Source: Rhynchopus sp. YZ270_cl-10 (lineage: Eukaryota; Euglenozoa; Diplonemea; Diplonemida; Diplonemidae). Taken from it: a stretch of DNA of 64,000 bases. Within the stretch, counting starts at the first letter, position 1. Each line of letters starts with the position of its first letter. Where the stretch lies: positions 434,001-498,000 of the forward strand of contig OZ037912.1 of assembly GCA_964035575.1 (NCBI GenBank), in the 5' to 3' direction. Below, one piece after another: positions 1-9,824 of the stretch. The position numbers and the translations under genes were made by a program. The notes below the pieces were generated by a model that saw only the letters and a list, made by a program, of their open reading frames with translations, did not search any database and was not told the origin of the DNA.

Positions 1-937
1 CCCTGCCAAACTCAAGCACCAGGCCTCGCGGTTCGAACACCTCTCCCAAGGGAACGATGAGGTATCCACCCCACAGCAGTTGTTAGCATATATTCTGCTA
101 GCGGACCGACCGGGTTTCCCACCCTGCTTATATTCACAGGGAGGCCAGGGTTATATGCCAAACTGTTCTTTTTTTTTTCTGTGTTGCTTATTTGTTCCTG
201 CAAGCTTGAGGCCTTTTTTTAATGTCAATTTTGTCTCCTTCTCTTCAGATTTCATATCTGACATCATTTTTTTTTAGTTTTCCTGCAACTCCACGCAATA
301 TTCCTAGATTCTATAACCCCTGTGATGTGAATATCAGTCCCTGCATCCCAGAGGCATTTTTCCACTATCAACTTCACTTTTTAAAAAGGGTATTCAATGA
401 TGAGTATTCTGCTCTTTTTTGTGTTATCAAGCATTGACGAATGGAAATGGAAAACGGCGGATGGTGGCGTGCCCGCTTTAGCGTATTGGGTTTTCCACTA
501 ACATACACCTCACTCACGTTCATCAGTGAAAAAACAGAGACCTTCCCAAAAGCTGGGTTTACGATAAAAAAAAAACACACAACTACAAAAAAAAACCCCC
601 CACAGATCCCAGCAGTCGCAGCAGAAGTCTCCACTCAACAAGAGGCGAGAAGCGACAACACAGGTAACCCCTTCCGATAGTGTCCACAACTTTGGGACGG
701 GTGATGGGGGGGTGTGGTGATACTGGGTGCGGGGGTGGGTGGGGATGGGGTGGGTAGCTGCAATCAGCATTTTAGGTGTGGTTCGATCTGAACCAACATA
801 ATTCGGTTGGGTGGGAGGGAACCTTTTTTTTTTTTGCTTCCTTGCTCTCCCAGGAAGTCCTGAGCCGGCTTCAAAAAGATTCAAAAAAAACTCCTCTTTT
901 TCTTAAATGTTATCTCAGCTTCTCTCACCATCCTCAG
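1..937. other. Intergenic, T-rich, one old short repeat
   Basis: No gene is seen here. Poly-T runs alternate with ordinary sequence. Around 300-392 lies a diverged copy of the family 2 short repeat, recognised by CCTGCATCCCAGAGGC and TATCAACTTCACTTT. The segment ends in the pyrimidine-rich acceptor of the next gene. Confidence 0.5.
900..937 (+). promoter_or_regulatory. Probable splice acceptor upstream of the actin-related gene
   Basis: A pyrimidine-rich stretch ends in CATCCTCAG at 937, and 22 nt later comes the ATG. No upstream exon is visible, so a spliced-leader (trans-splice) acceptor is the likeliest reading. This is an inference; RNA data would settle it. Confidence 0.5.
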
Positions 938-959
938 GGCGTCTTTCTCCCCCTTTAAT

Positions 960-2243
960 ATGGTGCACTCTGGTGGAATCGGTGTTGTGGATATTGGTGG
1001 GTTTTCTGCAAAGTTTGGGTGTGCTGGGGAGGAGCTTCCGTGCTATACAGTCCCTACTACAGCTGGGGTCCGTGGTGATGGCGACAAGGTGTTTGGACAC
1101 CGTGGTTTGACGCTAACAAATGGAACTGTAACGGTGTGCAATCCGGTTCATATGCATCATTTGGAGAGAGCTGGGGAAGTTTGCGATGTAGCTGCGTGGA
1201 CCGATTTGGTGGTACATGGTTTAGAGGAAATGGGGATATCTGAGGCAACTAGGTTGATCTTCACGGTAAAGTCGCATAGTGTGCAGCGTGATGCAATTAT
1301 TTGTTCTCAAATTGAAGCGCTTTTTTCGGTTTTGCCTTCTTTGAAAGATGTCGCTATTATACGCTCTGCCGCTGCAGTGTGCGTTGCTTCCGCAAAATCG
1401 GATGCGTTAGTGATAGAGTCAGGTCATACTTTGACTTCAGCATCTCCAGTCCTCTCTTCTCAGGTGTGTGTCGAAGCGGTGCATCGTACTCCTTTTGCAG
1501 GGAGTGTTGTGTCTGATAATATTGCTGAAGCATTTAGTGCAAAAGGAATCCATGAGATCATTCCGCAATGCCAGATCGAACGGCAGCCTCGAGCTAATGG
1601 TGATATTAGCATTGCATTACATCCAATACAGGCCTCATCTTTCAAGGAATATTGCATTCAGAACACTCTCCGAGAGGTTAAGGAGATGCATTGTACTGTT
1701 CCGTTACAACATGCCGCAGGGTCGGACGCAGTAGTGACTCTCCCGGATGGGCAGACAGCAGCGTTTGGTACAGAACTGAAGGTTCTGTCTGACGCGATGT
1801 TCCATGGGCAGCTAGGTGGGGAGGTGGAGGTGCCACGGTTGGTAGGGGTGTCTCGAGCGGAGAGTGGTATGTTGTATTGCAAGCCGGATGTGGCGTTGCC
1901 AGCCTTTGCTGCAAAGGCATTGGCAAATGTAAATGGGGAGGAGGCAGTGAGGGCAGCAAGCAATCTTCTTATGGTCGGTGGTACAGCTAATATGAAAGGC
2001 TTCGCGTCACGTTGTGCTGCGGAGGTTGCGCAGGCGACAGCGCATTTAACAGGACGGCGAAGTAAAGGGGCTGCACACACGGCCACAATGCTTCCGACGG
2101 AGAATGACCCCCTCTTTCGCCTCTACAGCCCTTTCACAGGGGCATCGATTGTGGCAGGTTGGCGTGGGAAAGACGCGCTGTGGACTACACGAGAACAGTT
2201 CGATGAGGTGGGGAAGCACGCAATAGATCCGTTCATGTGGTGA
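960..2243 (+). CDS. Actin-related protein (divergent)
   Basis: A 427-residue single-exon protein of the actin superfamily. The N-terminus has the nucleotide-binding phosphate-1 loop (GVVDIGGFSAKFGCAGE, about residues 8-24). VTLPDGQ near residue 260 matches the actin subdomain 4/3 junction (ELPDGQ). The adenosine motif LMVGGTANMKGFASR lies near residues 338-352, followed by an actin-like C-terminus (SIVAGWRGKDALWTTREQFDEVG). Length is slightly above actin (375), which fits nuclear ARPs of the ARP4/ARP6 kind or a cytoskeletal ARP, but the subfamily cannot be assigned by eye. The very poor match to conventional actin and the missing DNase-loop and C-terminal actin signatures argue against it being actin itself. 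The start was chosen because it is the first ATG, 22 nt after a strong acceptor AG. Confidence 0.85.
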   Translation: MVHSGGIGVVDIGGFSAKFGCAGEELPCYTVPTTAGVRGDGDKVFGHRGLTLTNGTVTVCNPVHMHHLERAGEVCDVAAWTDLVVHGLEEMGISEATRLIFTVKSHSVQRDAIICSQIEALFSVLPSLKDVAIIRSAAAVCVASAKSDALVIESGHTLTSASPVLSSQVCVEAVHRTPFAGSVVSDNIAEAFSAKGIHEIIPQCQIERQPRANGDISIALHPIQASSFKEYCIQNTLREVKEMHCTVPLQHAAGSDAVVTLPDGQTAAFGTELKVLSDAMFHGQLGGEVEVPRLVGVSRAESGMLYCKPDVALPAFAAKALANVNGEEAVRAASNLLMVGGTANMKGFASRCAAEVAQATAHLTGRRSKGAAHTATMLPTENDPLFRLYSPFTGASIVAGWRGKDALWTTREQFDEVGKHAIDPFMW

Positions 2244-2255
2244 ATGGGGGGAGAT

Positions 2256-3098
2256 ATATGGACTCGTCCGGAAACCCCTCTGGTAAGATTCATCCTTTTG
2301 GGTATTTTTGGGTTTTTTTGATGATGTCCCCCACAAAAAGTGCATCTAGGTGATATTCTGATATGAAAATAGGTTTTTGGGGGGGTCTGAGGCTATATTT
2401 TCGCTTTTTTAATCAGATTTTCAGCCTTTTATTGTCGTTCTTCTGGATCTCTTCTCTCTTTCTCTTAATCCTGCCATGCCGCCTTGACAAGGTTTCATTG
2501 ACCTCTGTCAAATCTACTGGATCAATGCCAGGGACTTTTGCTTTGCGGGTCACCTTGGATGTGGAGACTCCATAGTAAATACAGGTTCCCTCCATGTCAG
2601 AGTACACGCTGAAATGACACGACTGTTGCTCGGGTAGCAGTACACAGAAGAAAAGAGATTGATGGAAAGAAGGGTGCACTGATACGTATGAGTACGAGGG
2701 AATGAGATAACAAAGGCCTCTGTGTGGGGAAGCTCGCGCAGGGCACCGACAATGACCCCTACGGTAAGGATCTCCTGACAACAAGAATCATCAGAGAGAT
2801 GGTTCGAAACGACACCAAGTGTGCGTCGCACCCATTCTTACCGTGTTTCTCGACAAAAAAGTGAACTTCACTGCTGTCATTGCCACGTTTATGAAATGTC
2901 CAAAAATACGTAAAAAAATATAAGTAAAAAGGGGGGGAGCGGAAATAAACAAAATAATGATCAAAATATGCCCTCTGGGGTGGTAGGTGTATGGCGGGTA
3001 TCAAAAAATTGGGTTGTTTGGGTGTTTTGAGCAGAAAAACCTCAAAAAACCCCCAAAAGGATGAATCTTACCAGGAGGGTTTCCGGACGGACCCATAT
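2256..3098. mobile_element. Nonautonomous DNA transposon-like element with about 50-bp inverted ends
   Basis: The left end (2256-2305: TATATGGACTCGTCCGG, then TGGTAAGATTCATCC) is repeated in inverted form at about 3045-3098. The two ends match over roughly 45-50 bp with a few differences. The interior is richer in coding-like sequence on the minus strand than the surroundings. Target duplications are not certain (TATA at both edges). It lies directly behind the actin-related gene, so its left end probably forms part of that gene's 3' UTR. Confidence 0.55.
2413..3000 (-). pseudogene. Unrecognised coding-like remnant inside the inverted-repeat element
   Basis: The minus strand carries overlapping open stretches in different frames with protein-like composition. 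One reads EGTCIYYGVSTSKVTRKAK followed by VPGIDPVDLTEVNETLSRR and a lysine/arginine-rich tail. Another reads SSEVHFFVEKHGKNGCDAH. They are not continuous in one frame. I cannot name a family. Their position between inverted ends suggests the decayed passenger or transposase gene of that element. Confidence 0.35.
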
Positions 3099-3224
3099 AG
3101 ATAGAGAGAGAGGCAGACCTATTTCCTAAAATATTTGGAAATTTTTCCGAGGAATGCGAAGCAATCTTAGAAAGCACTGAAATATGGCTAAAAACTTCCC
3201 TCATTTTTTGCCCAATAATTTTCT

Positions 3225-3260
3225 TTTTTTGTCCCCAAACGAATTTCATTCACCCCATAG
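3225..3260 (+). promoter_or_regulatory. Probable splice acceptor for the KYGPEP-tail gene
   Basis: The sequence TTTCTTTTTTTGTCC is followed by CATTCACCCCATAG at 3260, then 41 nt of A/C-rich leader and the ATG at 3302. The layout matches the other genes in the window and fits spliced-leader addition. Confidence 0.45.
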
Positions 3261-3301
3261 ATCCACACACACCCACACACCCACACTCCCTCCACAAAAA
3301 T

Positions 3302-4830
3302 ATGGACGACGACAGCTTCAGCCTTGGCGATGCTCCCCCTTCACAGACCGACTCCCCAGAGCCGTTTGTCCCGCAGTCCCCTGGGCTTGGCGGGATGCAT
3401 GAAGTGGAAGCGGAACCAGAGATGGAGAGTGTAGCTGGAGACGATGCGTTGGTGGGGGCTTCTGCTGAGAAGATCGGTCTTCTATTGAGGGTTCAGGAGT
3501 TGGAGACGGAGCTTGCGGGGGCGGCGGGGGGGCAGGACTATGCTCTCGCCTGGCGACTTCAAAAGGAGATCGGACTCACCCAGGAGTTGGTCACCAAGGT
3601 TGAAAGCTTCGACGCCCGCCTTGCCAGGGTTCTCCAAGACGCTGCCAACGCTGCTGCAGAAGGTCGTTATATAGAGGCCTCATTTATCGGAGAGGAGCAT
3701 GGTCACGTCGCTGCACATAAAATTGAAGTGGTGGATGTGGAGACGAGGATTGCGGCATTGCATATCGCTGCATTACAGCATGCGCAAAACCCTGATTCAT
3801 TAGAGCGTGCTGTGGCAACAAAAGACGACGTTGCGGCTTTAGAAGAAGCAAAGCTAGGTCTCATCCGCAAAGAGGCGGACAAAGCTGCGCTTCGAAGAGA
3901 TATCATGCACGCAGTCGTACAAAAACGTTACGGCGAAGCGCAGACCCTCTCCGAAACGCTAATGGACGTCGTAAATGGTGTTGACGAAGAAGAAGAAAAC
4001 ACCTCTGACCCTTTAGAACGACCGACGAGAACGGCCGGGAGGGAGACCGAGGCCTCTGGGGTGCCTCAAAACACACCGGGGGGTGGGGTGAACAAACATG
4101 ATGTTGTTGCAAACCTGGCGGCACTCATATGGGAGTCGAGCCAAGGAGGGGTTGGGGGTGGGGGTGGGGGTGGAGGTGGAGGAGGTGGTCTGCTGCCAAG
4201 CCGTGCGCCCTCGCTGCCGCAGAACCCTGAGTACAAGAGGCGGCTGTGTAACTTCTATCAGAAGTACAACCCTTCGAAGCTGCCGTCGGTGTCCGCGGCG
4301 TTGATGGTATGGAGAGGGGGGGGTGTTGTGGGGGAGTTTTTTTGGAGTTGGTGTTTTTGTAAGTTTTGTCTTGTCGAAAAGGGTGTATGAGCGGAGGCCT
4401 CGGGAGGCGCTTTTAACATTGCGACACGAAAAATAATTGTTTGTTCGCGAAGTAATCCCATATCTCTCGATGGGTGGTCTATGAATGGGGGAGAGGGGGT
4501 TCTTTTTTCATTTCATTAGCTCTCAGTAGCGTCCCACAGACTCTCACAGAATCTCACAGCCTGTTGTGTGACGATCACGGGGACGATCATAGATCATCCA
4601 ATCTCTGTGAGAAGAGAGAGAAAAGAAAAGCCAAAAAAAAAACCCAGAAAATAAAACCACGTGCATCTCTAAACAACATTCCTCTGGGCTAGTAAGTGTC
4701 TGGTATATTTTTTCCCCCTTTTGTTTTCACCGAATCACCACAACAGGAATACCGTGGCAATGAAGAGCAGCTGTTTGATGCATTGAGGGCAAAGTACGGA
4801 CCAGAGCCAGCAGACTGTATGCACTCTTAG
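3302..4830 (+). CDS. Coiled-coil protein with C-terminal KYGPEP motif, two exons
   Basis: Exons 3302-4306 and 4747-4830, joined in phase 0 across a 440-nt intron (donor GTATGG, acceptor CAACAG), give a 362-residue protein. Residues 1-60 are acidic and disordered. Residues 65-230 are Ala/Glu/Lys-rich helix of coiled-coil type (QELETELAGA, LAWRLQKEIGLTQEL). A low-complexity part follows with 12 consecutive glycines, and the C-terminus reads YKRRLCNFYQKYNPSKL, then EYRGNEEQLFDALRAKYGPEP. This tail motif is widespread in trypanosomatid and other euglenozoan proteins, where it occurs on otherwise unrelated cytoskeletal or unknown proteins; its function is not established. The splice is strongly supported because it completes the motif exactly. 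Reading through the donor gives glycine/tryptophan junk. Confidence 0.85.
4307..4746 (+). other. Intron with an embedded short repeat (family 9)
   Basis: The intron of the preceding gene. Its middle (about 4515-4605, AGACTCTCACAG, GACGATCATAGATCATCC) is the reverse complement, with changes, of sequence at 43640-43750. A short interspersed repeat has therefore inserted in the intron. The 3' end is T-rich before CACCACAACAG. Confidence 0.6.
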
Positions 4831-4969
4831 AGGGATACTCCTCATTTGCACTATGCCACTTATTTTTGATGCCCAAATGGGGTCAATACTAAGCTTACAC
4901 TTTTAGGTTAGTTGGCGTAAGCGGCATTAGGGTTTGGGAAGGTTTGGGAGGGCTTCCCAGAAAAAAAAT

Positions 4970-5042
4970 GGACAGTGGAGATTGCACAACTGTGGCAACA
5001 CTACCGAGGCAACTACACTACTCCAACAATTTATCAAAAAAA
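4970..5042 (+). repeat. Short interspersed repeat, family 6
   Basis: The sequence GTGGAGATTGCACAACTGTG, then GCAACTACACTACTCCAAC and AATTTATCAAAA. Near-identical copies lie at 23660-23725 (+), 34752-34825 (-) and, more diverged, 45895-45958 (+). About 70 bp with a T/A-rich tail. No coding capacity. Confidence 0.75.
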
Positions 5043-5299
5043 AAAGTAGAAATATTTTCCTAAAGCGACCCCTGCCGTTCAACTAGCCTACCTTTTTCCA
5101 GGTCGCTCTGTTTTATATAAAAATGGTCGTGACTCAGCAACGTAACCAAACTTATATTCCCACTGCTCTTTTTGCATGTAGAGATCTGCACGCACACATG
5201 GCGTATTCATATTTCAACTTTTCCCTCGATTTTTGATGTCCTTAATATGTCTTGAACCTAATTGTTGCAATGCCACAACCACCACACCACCCCACAGTA

Positions 5300-5410
5300 A
5301 TGTCCATGCCCCTGCCTGTCGGCTGGCGTCTGGTTGAGAGCCAATCCGGCGATATCTTCTACATCCACAACTCCGGGCGGAAGCAATGGGAGCGTCCCCC
5401 GTTCATCTAG
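5300..5410 (+). CDS. WW-domain microprotein (36 residues) or an isolated WW exon
   Basis: The ORF encodes 36 residues, of which nearly all form one WW domain: LPVGWRLVESQSGDIFYIHN, then SGRKQWERPP. Both signature tryptophans (residues 9 and 30), the aromatic pair FYIHN and the closing proline are present. WW domains bind proline-rich peptides (PPxY and relatives). The ATG sits 2 nt after a good acceptor (CACCACCCCACAG at 5297), so it may be a trans-spliced tiny gene or the last exon of a longer one whose upstream exon I cannot find. The stop TAG follows two residues after the domain. Intact conserved residues and GC-rich codon use against an AT-rich background argue for selection. Confidence 0.6.
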   Translation: MSMPLPVGWRLVESQSGDIFYIHNSGRKQWERPPFI

Positions 5411-5844
5411 TTACCCAAAACCCAGCCACCCTTGCCAAGTTCCTCCCCCGCCACCACACCCGAGCTGGGATGAATGTATTGGGGTGCATTACGTCAAAAG
5501 GAACGCTTTCCCCAACAACCCCGTAGGCGAAGAGAGGTGAATACGGACCGCAAGGGGAAACAATAATAACAACAACACCAACAACAACTGCACTTATCGG
5601 TGGACGTCTTGGCTCTAGGATTGATTGGACTTTGACCAAAATTACCGTTTTTTTTTAGTCTGTTTTTTTCTCCCTCATTTGTGTGTGGTGGAGTAGATAG
5701 TGTTAGCATTGTATACCTTCCCCCCATAGATCTTCCCCTCAGTCCTCCCCTTTCCAATTGACATACGATTGGTAAAATGATTTGGAGAGAGTTGCAGAGA
5801 GTCTTAAAATAAACGTTTGTTTCCCTTTTTTTTTTTTTTTTTGA
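5411..5844. other. Intergenic, nothing recognised
   Basis: A GC-moderate start (AACAACAACACC microsatellite around 5562-5590) passes into T-rich sequence. No ORF with protein-like composition is seen on either strand. Confidence 0.4.
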
Positions 5845-5852
5845 ATTTCCCC

Positions 5853-6147
5853 CAGGCTCTCCGCTAGGATTTCCGATTTTGAAAATATTCTGTTGATGGT
5901 CCACGTTGGTGGGGTACATGCTTGCGCCGCAGGCACGGTACGCAACTTTTTTTTTTACCAACGCCCGATTTTGACTTTTTTGGGACGTTTGAGCACTCAC
6001 CTCTCCATATCTTCTTCTCCTGAGCTTTTTTGACAGGTAGAACGGGTCTGAACCACTTAGCAGAACTTTTTTTTTTTTCTTTTTTTCCCCATTTTCAAAA
6101 AGTTCTGTTGACAATCAACAGAACTTTAGTACCTAGCGGAGTGCCTG
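5853..6147 (+). mobile_element. hAT-type MITE, family A, copy 1 (295 bp)
   Basis: Starts CAGGCTCTCCGCTAGG and ends CCTAGCGGAGTGCCTG. It is flanked by a perfect 8-bp duplication ATTTCCCC (5845-5852 and 6148-6155), as produced by hAT transposases. The interior has the GC hairpin plus ACGGTACGCAAC motif near 5925-5947 and a subterminal palindrome around AGTTCTGTTGACAATCAACA. No coding capacity. Two more copies lie at 15484 and 44694. Confidence 0.93.
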
Positions 6148-6214
6148 ATTTCCCCACAGCCTTCCTTCAACCCCCCTGTACGGTGAGGTAAGGTGTAGTC
6201 CGCCTCTACAGCCA

Positions 6215-6345
6215 TACCTGCAGAAGAGTGCTGGGCGTGTTGTAGATTATTTCTGCAGGGTGGAGTTCCGCGAGCAGTGGGTCCCCCCCATATTCACAGC
6301 ACCCAGTCTTTTTTTTTTCGATGGCAATTACTTGGGTTTTGTTTG
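6215..6345 (+). repeat. Short interspersed repeat, family 7
   Basis: Recognised by GGCGTGTTGTAGATTATTTC, AGGGTGGAGTTCC and CGATGGCAATTACTT. Related copies lie at 36463-36562 and 58125-58235. About 110-130 bp with a poly-T run before the last module. Confidence 0.7.
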
Positions 6346-6443
6346 TTTTCTCTCCCCATGCCTTCATCCCAGAGTGCTAAAACAAACTGCATCCAAAAAC
6401 AGACTGGGGGGTGGGTAAGAAGCGTGGTGTGGGCAGTGGTGCC

Positions 6444-7997
6444 ATGCCGTTCCATGCCCTCTGCCTGTTGCTTGCATGTTTCGCAGTGTCTGCAGGTGGA
6501 TTGGAGCGGAGTGCGACAGAGCTCGAGGGGACGACCGGCCTTAGTGAGGTAGTGACCATCATTGTGGAACCGGTATGCATTTTTTTACCGACTTTTTTTA
6601 AACCGACTTTTGCGGTTTCTCCATGGCCCTATGAACAAAGAGCCACAACCACCATCACATGATAGCCTATAACTCAAACCCCCTTCTTTTTTAAATACCC
6701 ACAAAGCGTAGCTTTAAAGGAGAAATAGTTTCCTCAGATACGCCAATCACCCACTCCCATCAAATTGAGCAATCAACGCAAACCTAAAACCCCCCCTTTT
6801 TTCCCCTTTTCCCTATCCGTTACTCTGTTTAACTTATTCAACCCTACTCTAAGAACTGTCTATTCAGTAGAATATTATGAAACAAAAAACCGACAGATCG
6901 ACAGCACATTCGACAAAGATGCGTACATCGCTAGCGTCCGTGCCTCTATGCCCATCACCACTGAGGTAATAATCAAGGCACTGCTCTTCGTGACCGGCAA
7001 CACCGCCAGCTTTGAGGTGGTCTTCACCACCGGCACCGTCTCCCAGAGCACCCTCACGGGGCTTGCCATCGAGCTCATGCGGCAAGCCAACACCGCCGGA
7101 TCTGACCTACGCATCGCACAACCCCTCACGGTGCAGGCTTACTACACCACTGCCGCACCGCAAGGCACCTCAACCCCAGACGGCGACAACGGGCCAAACG
7201 GAGGAGAAATTGCCGTAATAGTAATATGTAGTGTGATCCTCTGTGGTTTGCTGACATGTTGTATAGTCTTTCTGTGTCTCAAGACAAAACGTGATCGGGA
7301 GCATGGGAAAGCACGCAAAGAAAAATCTGGGAAAAAAACCGCGGTTCGGCAGGCCAATGCAGGCAAAGTGCATATCATTGCGACGGCGATCACGATGCAT
7401 CACAACACCATTGAAGCGGGGCTTGACACTATAACCGAACCGGGTGCGGACAAAGCGAAGGCCGTGATTACGATAGAAAAACTCAGAGAGTTTCTGCAGA
7501 CCTGCAGAGTGCCGCATTTGAGCAATGCGTTCATCGCTTCGTTGCGTCGGAGCAAATCGGACCAGGAGCGCGGCGTTGTACGCAGGTCGTATTTACTCAA
7601 CACACTGCGGGCCTCCTTGGCAGGGGGTGCAAAGGGGGAGAAGGGATGTGACCAGACGCTGGTGGACCGTGCCTTTGAATATGAGGTGTGCCCGGTTATG
7701 TACGAGGTCTTCAACAAAGCAGGCGGGCAGGAGGGCAGCACAACAGCAAACCAGCTCCTGCAAGCCATCCGCCAGGACCCGCAGGTGACCTGGACCACGC
7801 AGGCACCGAAGCGCAACTGGGGCGGTCCTATGTTGGCGGAGCTGGACGCACGCAACCCCGCAATGGTAGTGACTTGGGAGGAGTTCGCAACACTCTGTTG
7901 CAGCGCCTTCTCAGAGATGCACGCACGGGAAGGGGCCGGTGTGCAGACACACGAGGTTTGTCTCTTTTTAATTGATTTTTCTGAAGAGAACCAATAA
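6444..7997 (+). CDS. Single-pass membrane protein with signal peptide and cytoplasmic helical domain
   Basis: Exons 6444-6572 and 6897-7997, joined in phase 0 (donor GTATGC, acceptor CCGACAG), give about 409 residues. A signal peptide MPFHALCLLLACFAVSAGG is followed by a short extracellular domain. The splice restores its pattern (VVTIIVEP joined to IDSTFDKDAYIASVRASM), which resembles small ferredoxin-like ectodomains common in euglenozoan membrane proteins. A transmembrane segment lies near residues 145-170 (IAVIVICSVILCGLLTCCIV), then a basic stop-transfer and a helical cytoplasmic part of about 200 residues without a recognised enzyme domain. The last stretch after GVQTHE follows a possible donor (GAG|GTTTGT at 7956). 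The gene may therefore splice on to the next exon at 8226, which continues in the same phase, and the annotated stop at 7997 would then be intronic. Start: first ATG after acceptor AG at 6402. Confidence 0.7.
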
Positions 7998-8189
7998 AAT
8001 GAAATGAAACCTCAAAATGGTTGAGTTTTTTTTGAATCGCAGTTTGATATTTGAGGCACATCTTCTATTAGTGGAAGTCTACAACTCACAGACTCTCCCC
8101 TTTTTTCGTTTTTTTTTTTTTCCCGTTTTTTTTCGTTTTCCTGTGGTGAAAGATAGCTATTGGCACTGTAGTATTTTGATTCCACCACC

Positions 8190-8225
8190 ACCACCCTCCT
8201 CCTCCTCCTCCTCCCCCCTCTACAG
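8190..8225 (+). promoter_or_regulatory. Splice acceptor before the Tudor-like gene
   Basis: A very strong pyrimidine tract (CCTCC repeats) ends in CTCTACAG at 8225, 27 nt before the ATG at 8253. It could accept a spliced leader or the cis donor at 7956. The downstream frame is open in the phase needed for the cis option. Confidence 0.6.
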
Positions 8226-8252
8226 AACAACCCCCTCCTCCTCGTTCCTGTC

Positions 8253-8864
8253 ATGAACACTTTAGAGTTCAAAGCTGGCGACAACGTTTCCGCAGAGTTC
8301 CACGGCGAGTGGTTTCCTGCTGTTGTGACAGAGGCTGTCGGGCAGCGGGACGAACTTCCGGATGGGGGCTATGTTGTGACCTGGGGCGACGGATCGCGCA
8401 CTTTGGTTCAACGGGTTGAGGTGCGGGCTGCGGACACCACTGACACAACACCACCACCACCACCACCACCTCTTGACCCCAACCACCGTGGCATCGACAC
8501 ACAAGACGTCGAAATTCTTTCCGATGCAGGAGGCAACACCGACACATCCGAGGCAAAGGAGGCTGAAGCTGCAGCAGCAGACGCGCCACATGGTGCTGAG
8601 GTGAGCGGATCCGCCGCGTCCGACGCTGCAGGCGACGATGGAGCAGACCTTGAAACACAACCCTCCCTCCCCGCAGCACCCGAAGCGGCTGCTGGCCAAG
8701 ACTACGACCTTGGTGTAAAGGTTCTGGTCCTCTGGGGGGACCCCGCCTCCTGGTATGACGGAACCGTCGTGGGCTACGACTCTACATCGAATACCTACAA
8801 CGTAGACTGGGGGGACGGGACCGGGACAGAGAACATCGCCCCAGAGAGCATTAAAACTGTTTGA
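8253..8864 (+). CDS. Protein with two Tudor-like domains
   Basis: A 203-residue protein. Two small beta-barrel repeats of the Tudor/agenet type flank an acidic Ala/Glu-rich linker. The first spans about residues 5-55 (FKAGDNVSAEFHGEWFPAVV, then YVVTWGDGSRTLV). The second spans about 150-203 (GVKVLVLWGDPASWYDGTVV, then YNVDWGDGTGTENI). Each has the expected WY/WF start and the V.WGDG turn. Such domains usually read methylated lysine or arginine on chromatin or RNA-protein complexes; a target cannot be inferred. A run of seven prolines and an Asp/Ala-rich linker look unstructured. It may be an independent trans-spliced gene or the 3' part of the gene before it. Confidence 0.75.
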   Translation: MNTLEFKAGDNVSAEFHGEWFPAVVTEAVGQRDELPDGGYVVTWGDGSRTLVQRVEVRAADTTDTTPPPPPPPLDPNHRGIDTQDVEILSDAGGNTDTSEAKEAEAAAADAPHGAEVSGSAASDAAGDDGADLETQPSLPAAPEAAAGQDYDLGVKVLVLWGDPASWYDGTVVGYDSTSNTYNVDWGDGTGTENIAPESIKTV

Positions 8865-9292
8865 GATGGCGGGGTCGTTTTAGGAAAAATGCGTTTTCCC
8901 AGATCTCAGGTAAACCATTGCTTATCTGATACCAGCATTGAGTACAGTACGCTAGTCGCCCCATCAAGGTGGGTACTTAGGGGATTGTCGACAACAAAAA
9001 AAGAAAAATGTGGATAATGTGCGTGAAGGGAAAGTGGAGCCCTGTGAAAGAAGATGTGTATGCACGTGAGGCATATTTATTTGTAAAGCTTCCCTTCTCC
9101 CTTCTCCCCTTAGGGAGGGGTAGGGTAATGATGATGAGTCAGCGTGGATTCCACGCACGAACATAGAATTAGGGCTGGGGGGGATGTTATTGTTTTCAAA
9201 GATGTCAGTACCGTACATTCATCTTTGTTAGTTTTTTTATTTTTTTGTTTTTATGAAAGTAAAAGCTTTTTGTTGCGGTTGTTCGGGGAAAC
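8865..9292. other. Intergenic, nothing recognised
   Basis: A short 3' UTR and unremarkable AT-rich sequence. No coding-like stretch or obvious inverted repeat is seen. Confidence 0.4.
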
Positions 9293-9365
9293 CAGTGTCT
9301 GCGTCCGCCGATGAACTGTGAAATGAGGCATTGTTTGCACTTTTCGACCTCTCCTTTTGGCTAAG
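9293..9365 (+). repeat. Short interspersed repeat, family 3
   Basis: GTGTCTGCGTCCGCCGATGA, then GAGGCATTGTTTGCACTTTTC. Copies at 16555-16622 and 44165-44222. Its second half matches the tail of family 2, so the two families share a module. Confidence 0.7.
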
Positions 9366-9689
9366 ATCGTATTTTTTTGTTTTGAAAACTTGATAATGTG
9401 TGTAGACTAACTGTGTAAACTCCACGCAAATTTTTTTGTGTGATTTTTTTTTTCGCAGTTTTTCGTAACTAACGAAAGATCTTACTCAAGCCATGTTTAT
9501 AAGCTTCCCTCGGTTTCTTGCCGTGGTGCCTTTTTTTTTTTGAGGAGAGACAACGGACACAACCTCTTCCTTCCTCTCAAGCTTATTTTTAACCAGCTTT
9601 GCGTACCTTTTTTTCCCCCCTTTTTTTTGGTTGGTCGGCTCTAGATGAAAAGACTCAAGCGCACTTTTTTTTTGTACAGTGAAACGCAT

Positions 9690-9800
9690 ACTCGGGTGCT
9701 TCCAAATAATACAAACCTAGTTTTCAATAAGCAACATTGTTTTTTTAAGGTGACTAAGCATGAGAGACTTAGGTTCATCTTATATAAACTTTTCTTTTCC
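9690..9800 (+). repeat. Short repeats, families 5 (diverged) and 4
   Basis: Near 9695-9735, ACTCGGGTGCTTCCAAATAA and CTAGTTTTCAATAAG resemble family 5. Near 9750-9790, GTGACTAAGCATGAGAGACT, then TAGGTTCATCTTATATAAAC is family 4, with good copies at 27828-27872 and 44555-44580 and diverged ones at 16345, 19240, 19695, 22725 and 36615. Confidence 0.6.
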
Positions 9801-9824
9801 CCCCCGCCATGCCAAATGAAGCTC

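Noticed and set aside
3302-4390. Ending the KYGPEP gene at the in-frame stop at 4390
   Set aside because: After 4306 the translation becomes Trp/Gly/Phe junk, while splicing to 4747 completes a known C-terminal motif.
6765-6896. Using the open frame from 6765 as the N-terminus of the membrane protein
   Set aside because: It translates a pyrimidine tract (KTPPFFPFSLSVTL). The splice 6572/6897 instead restores a sensible signal peptide and ectodomain.
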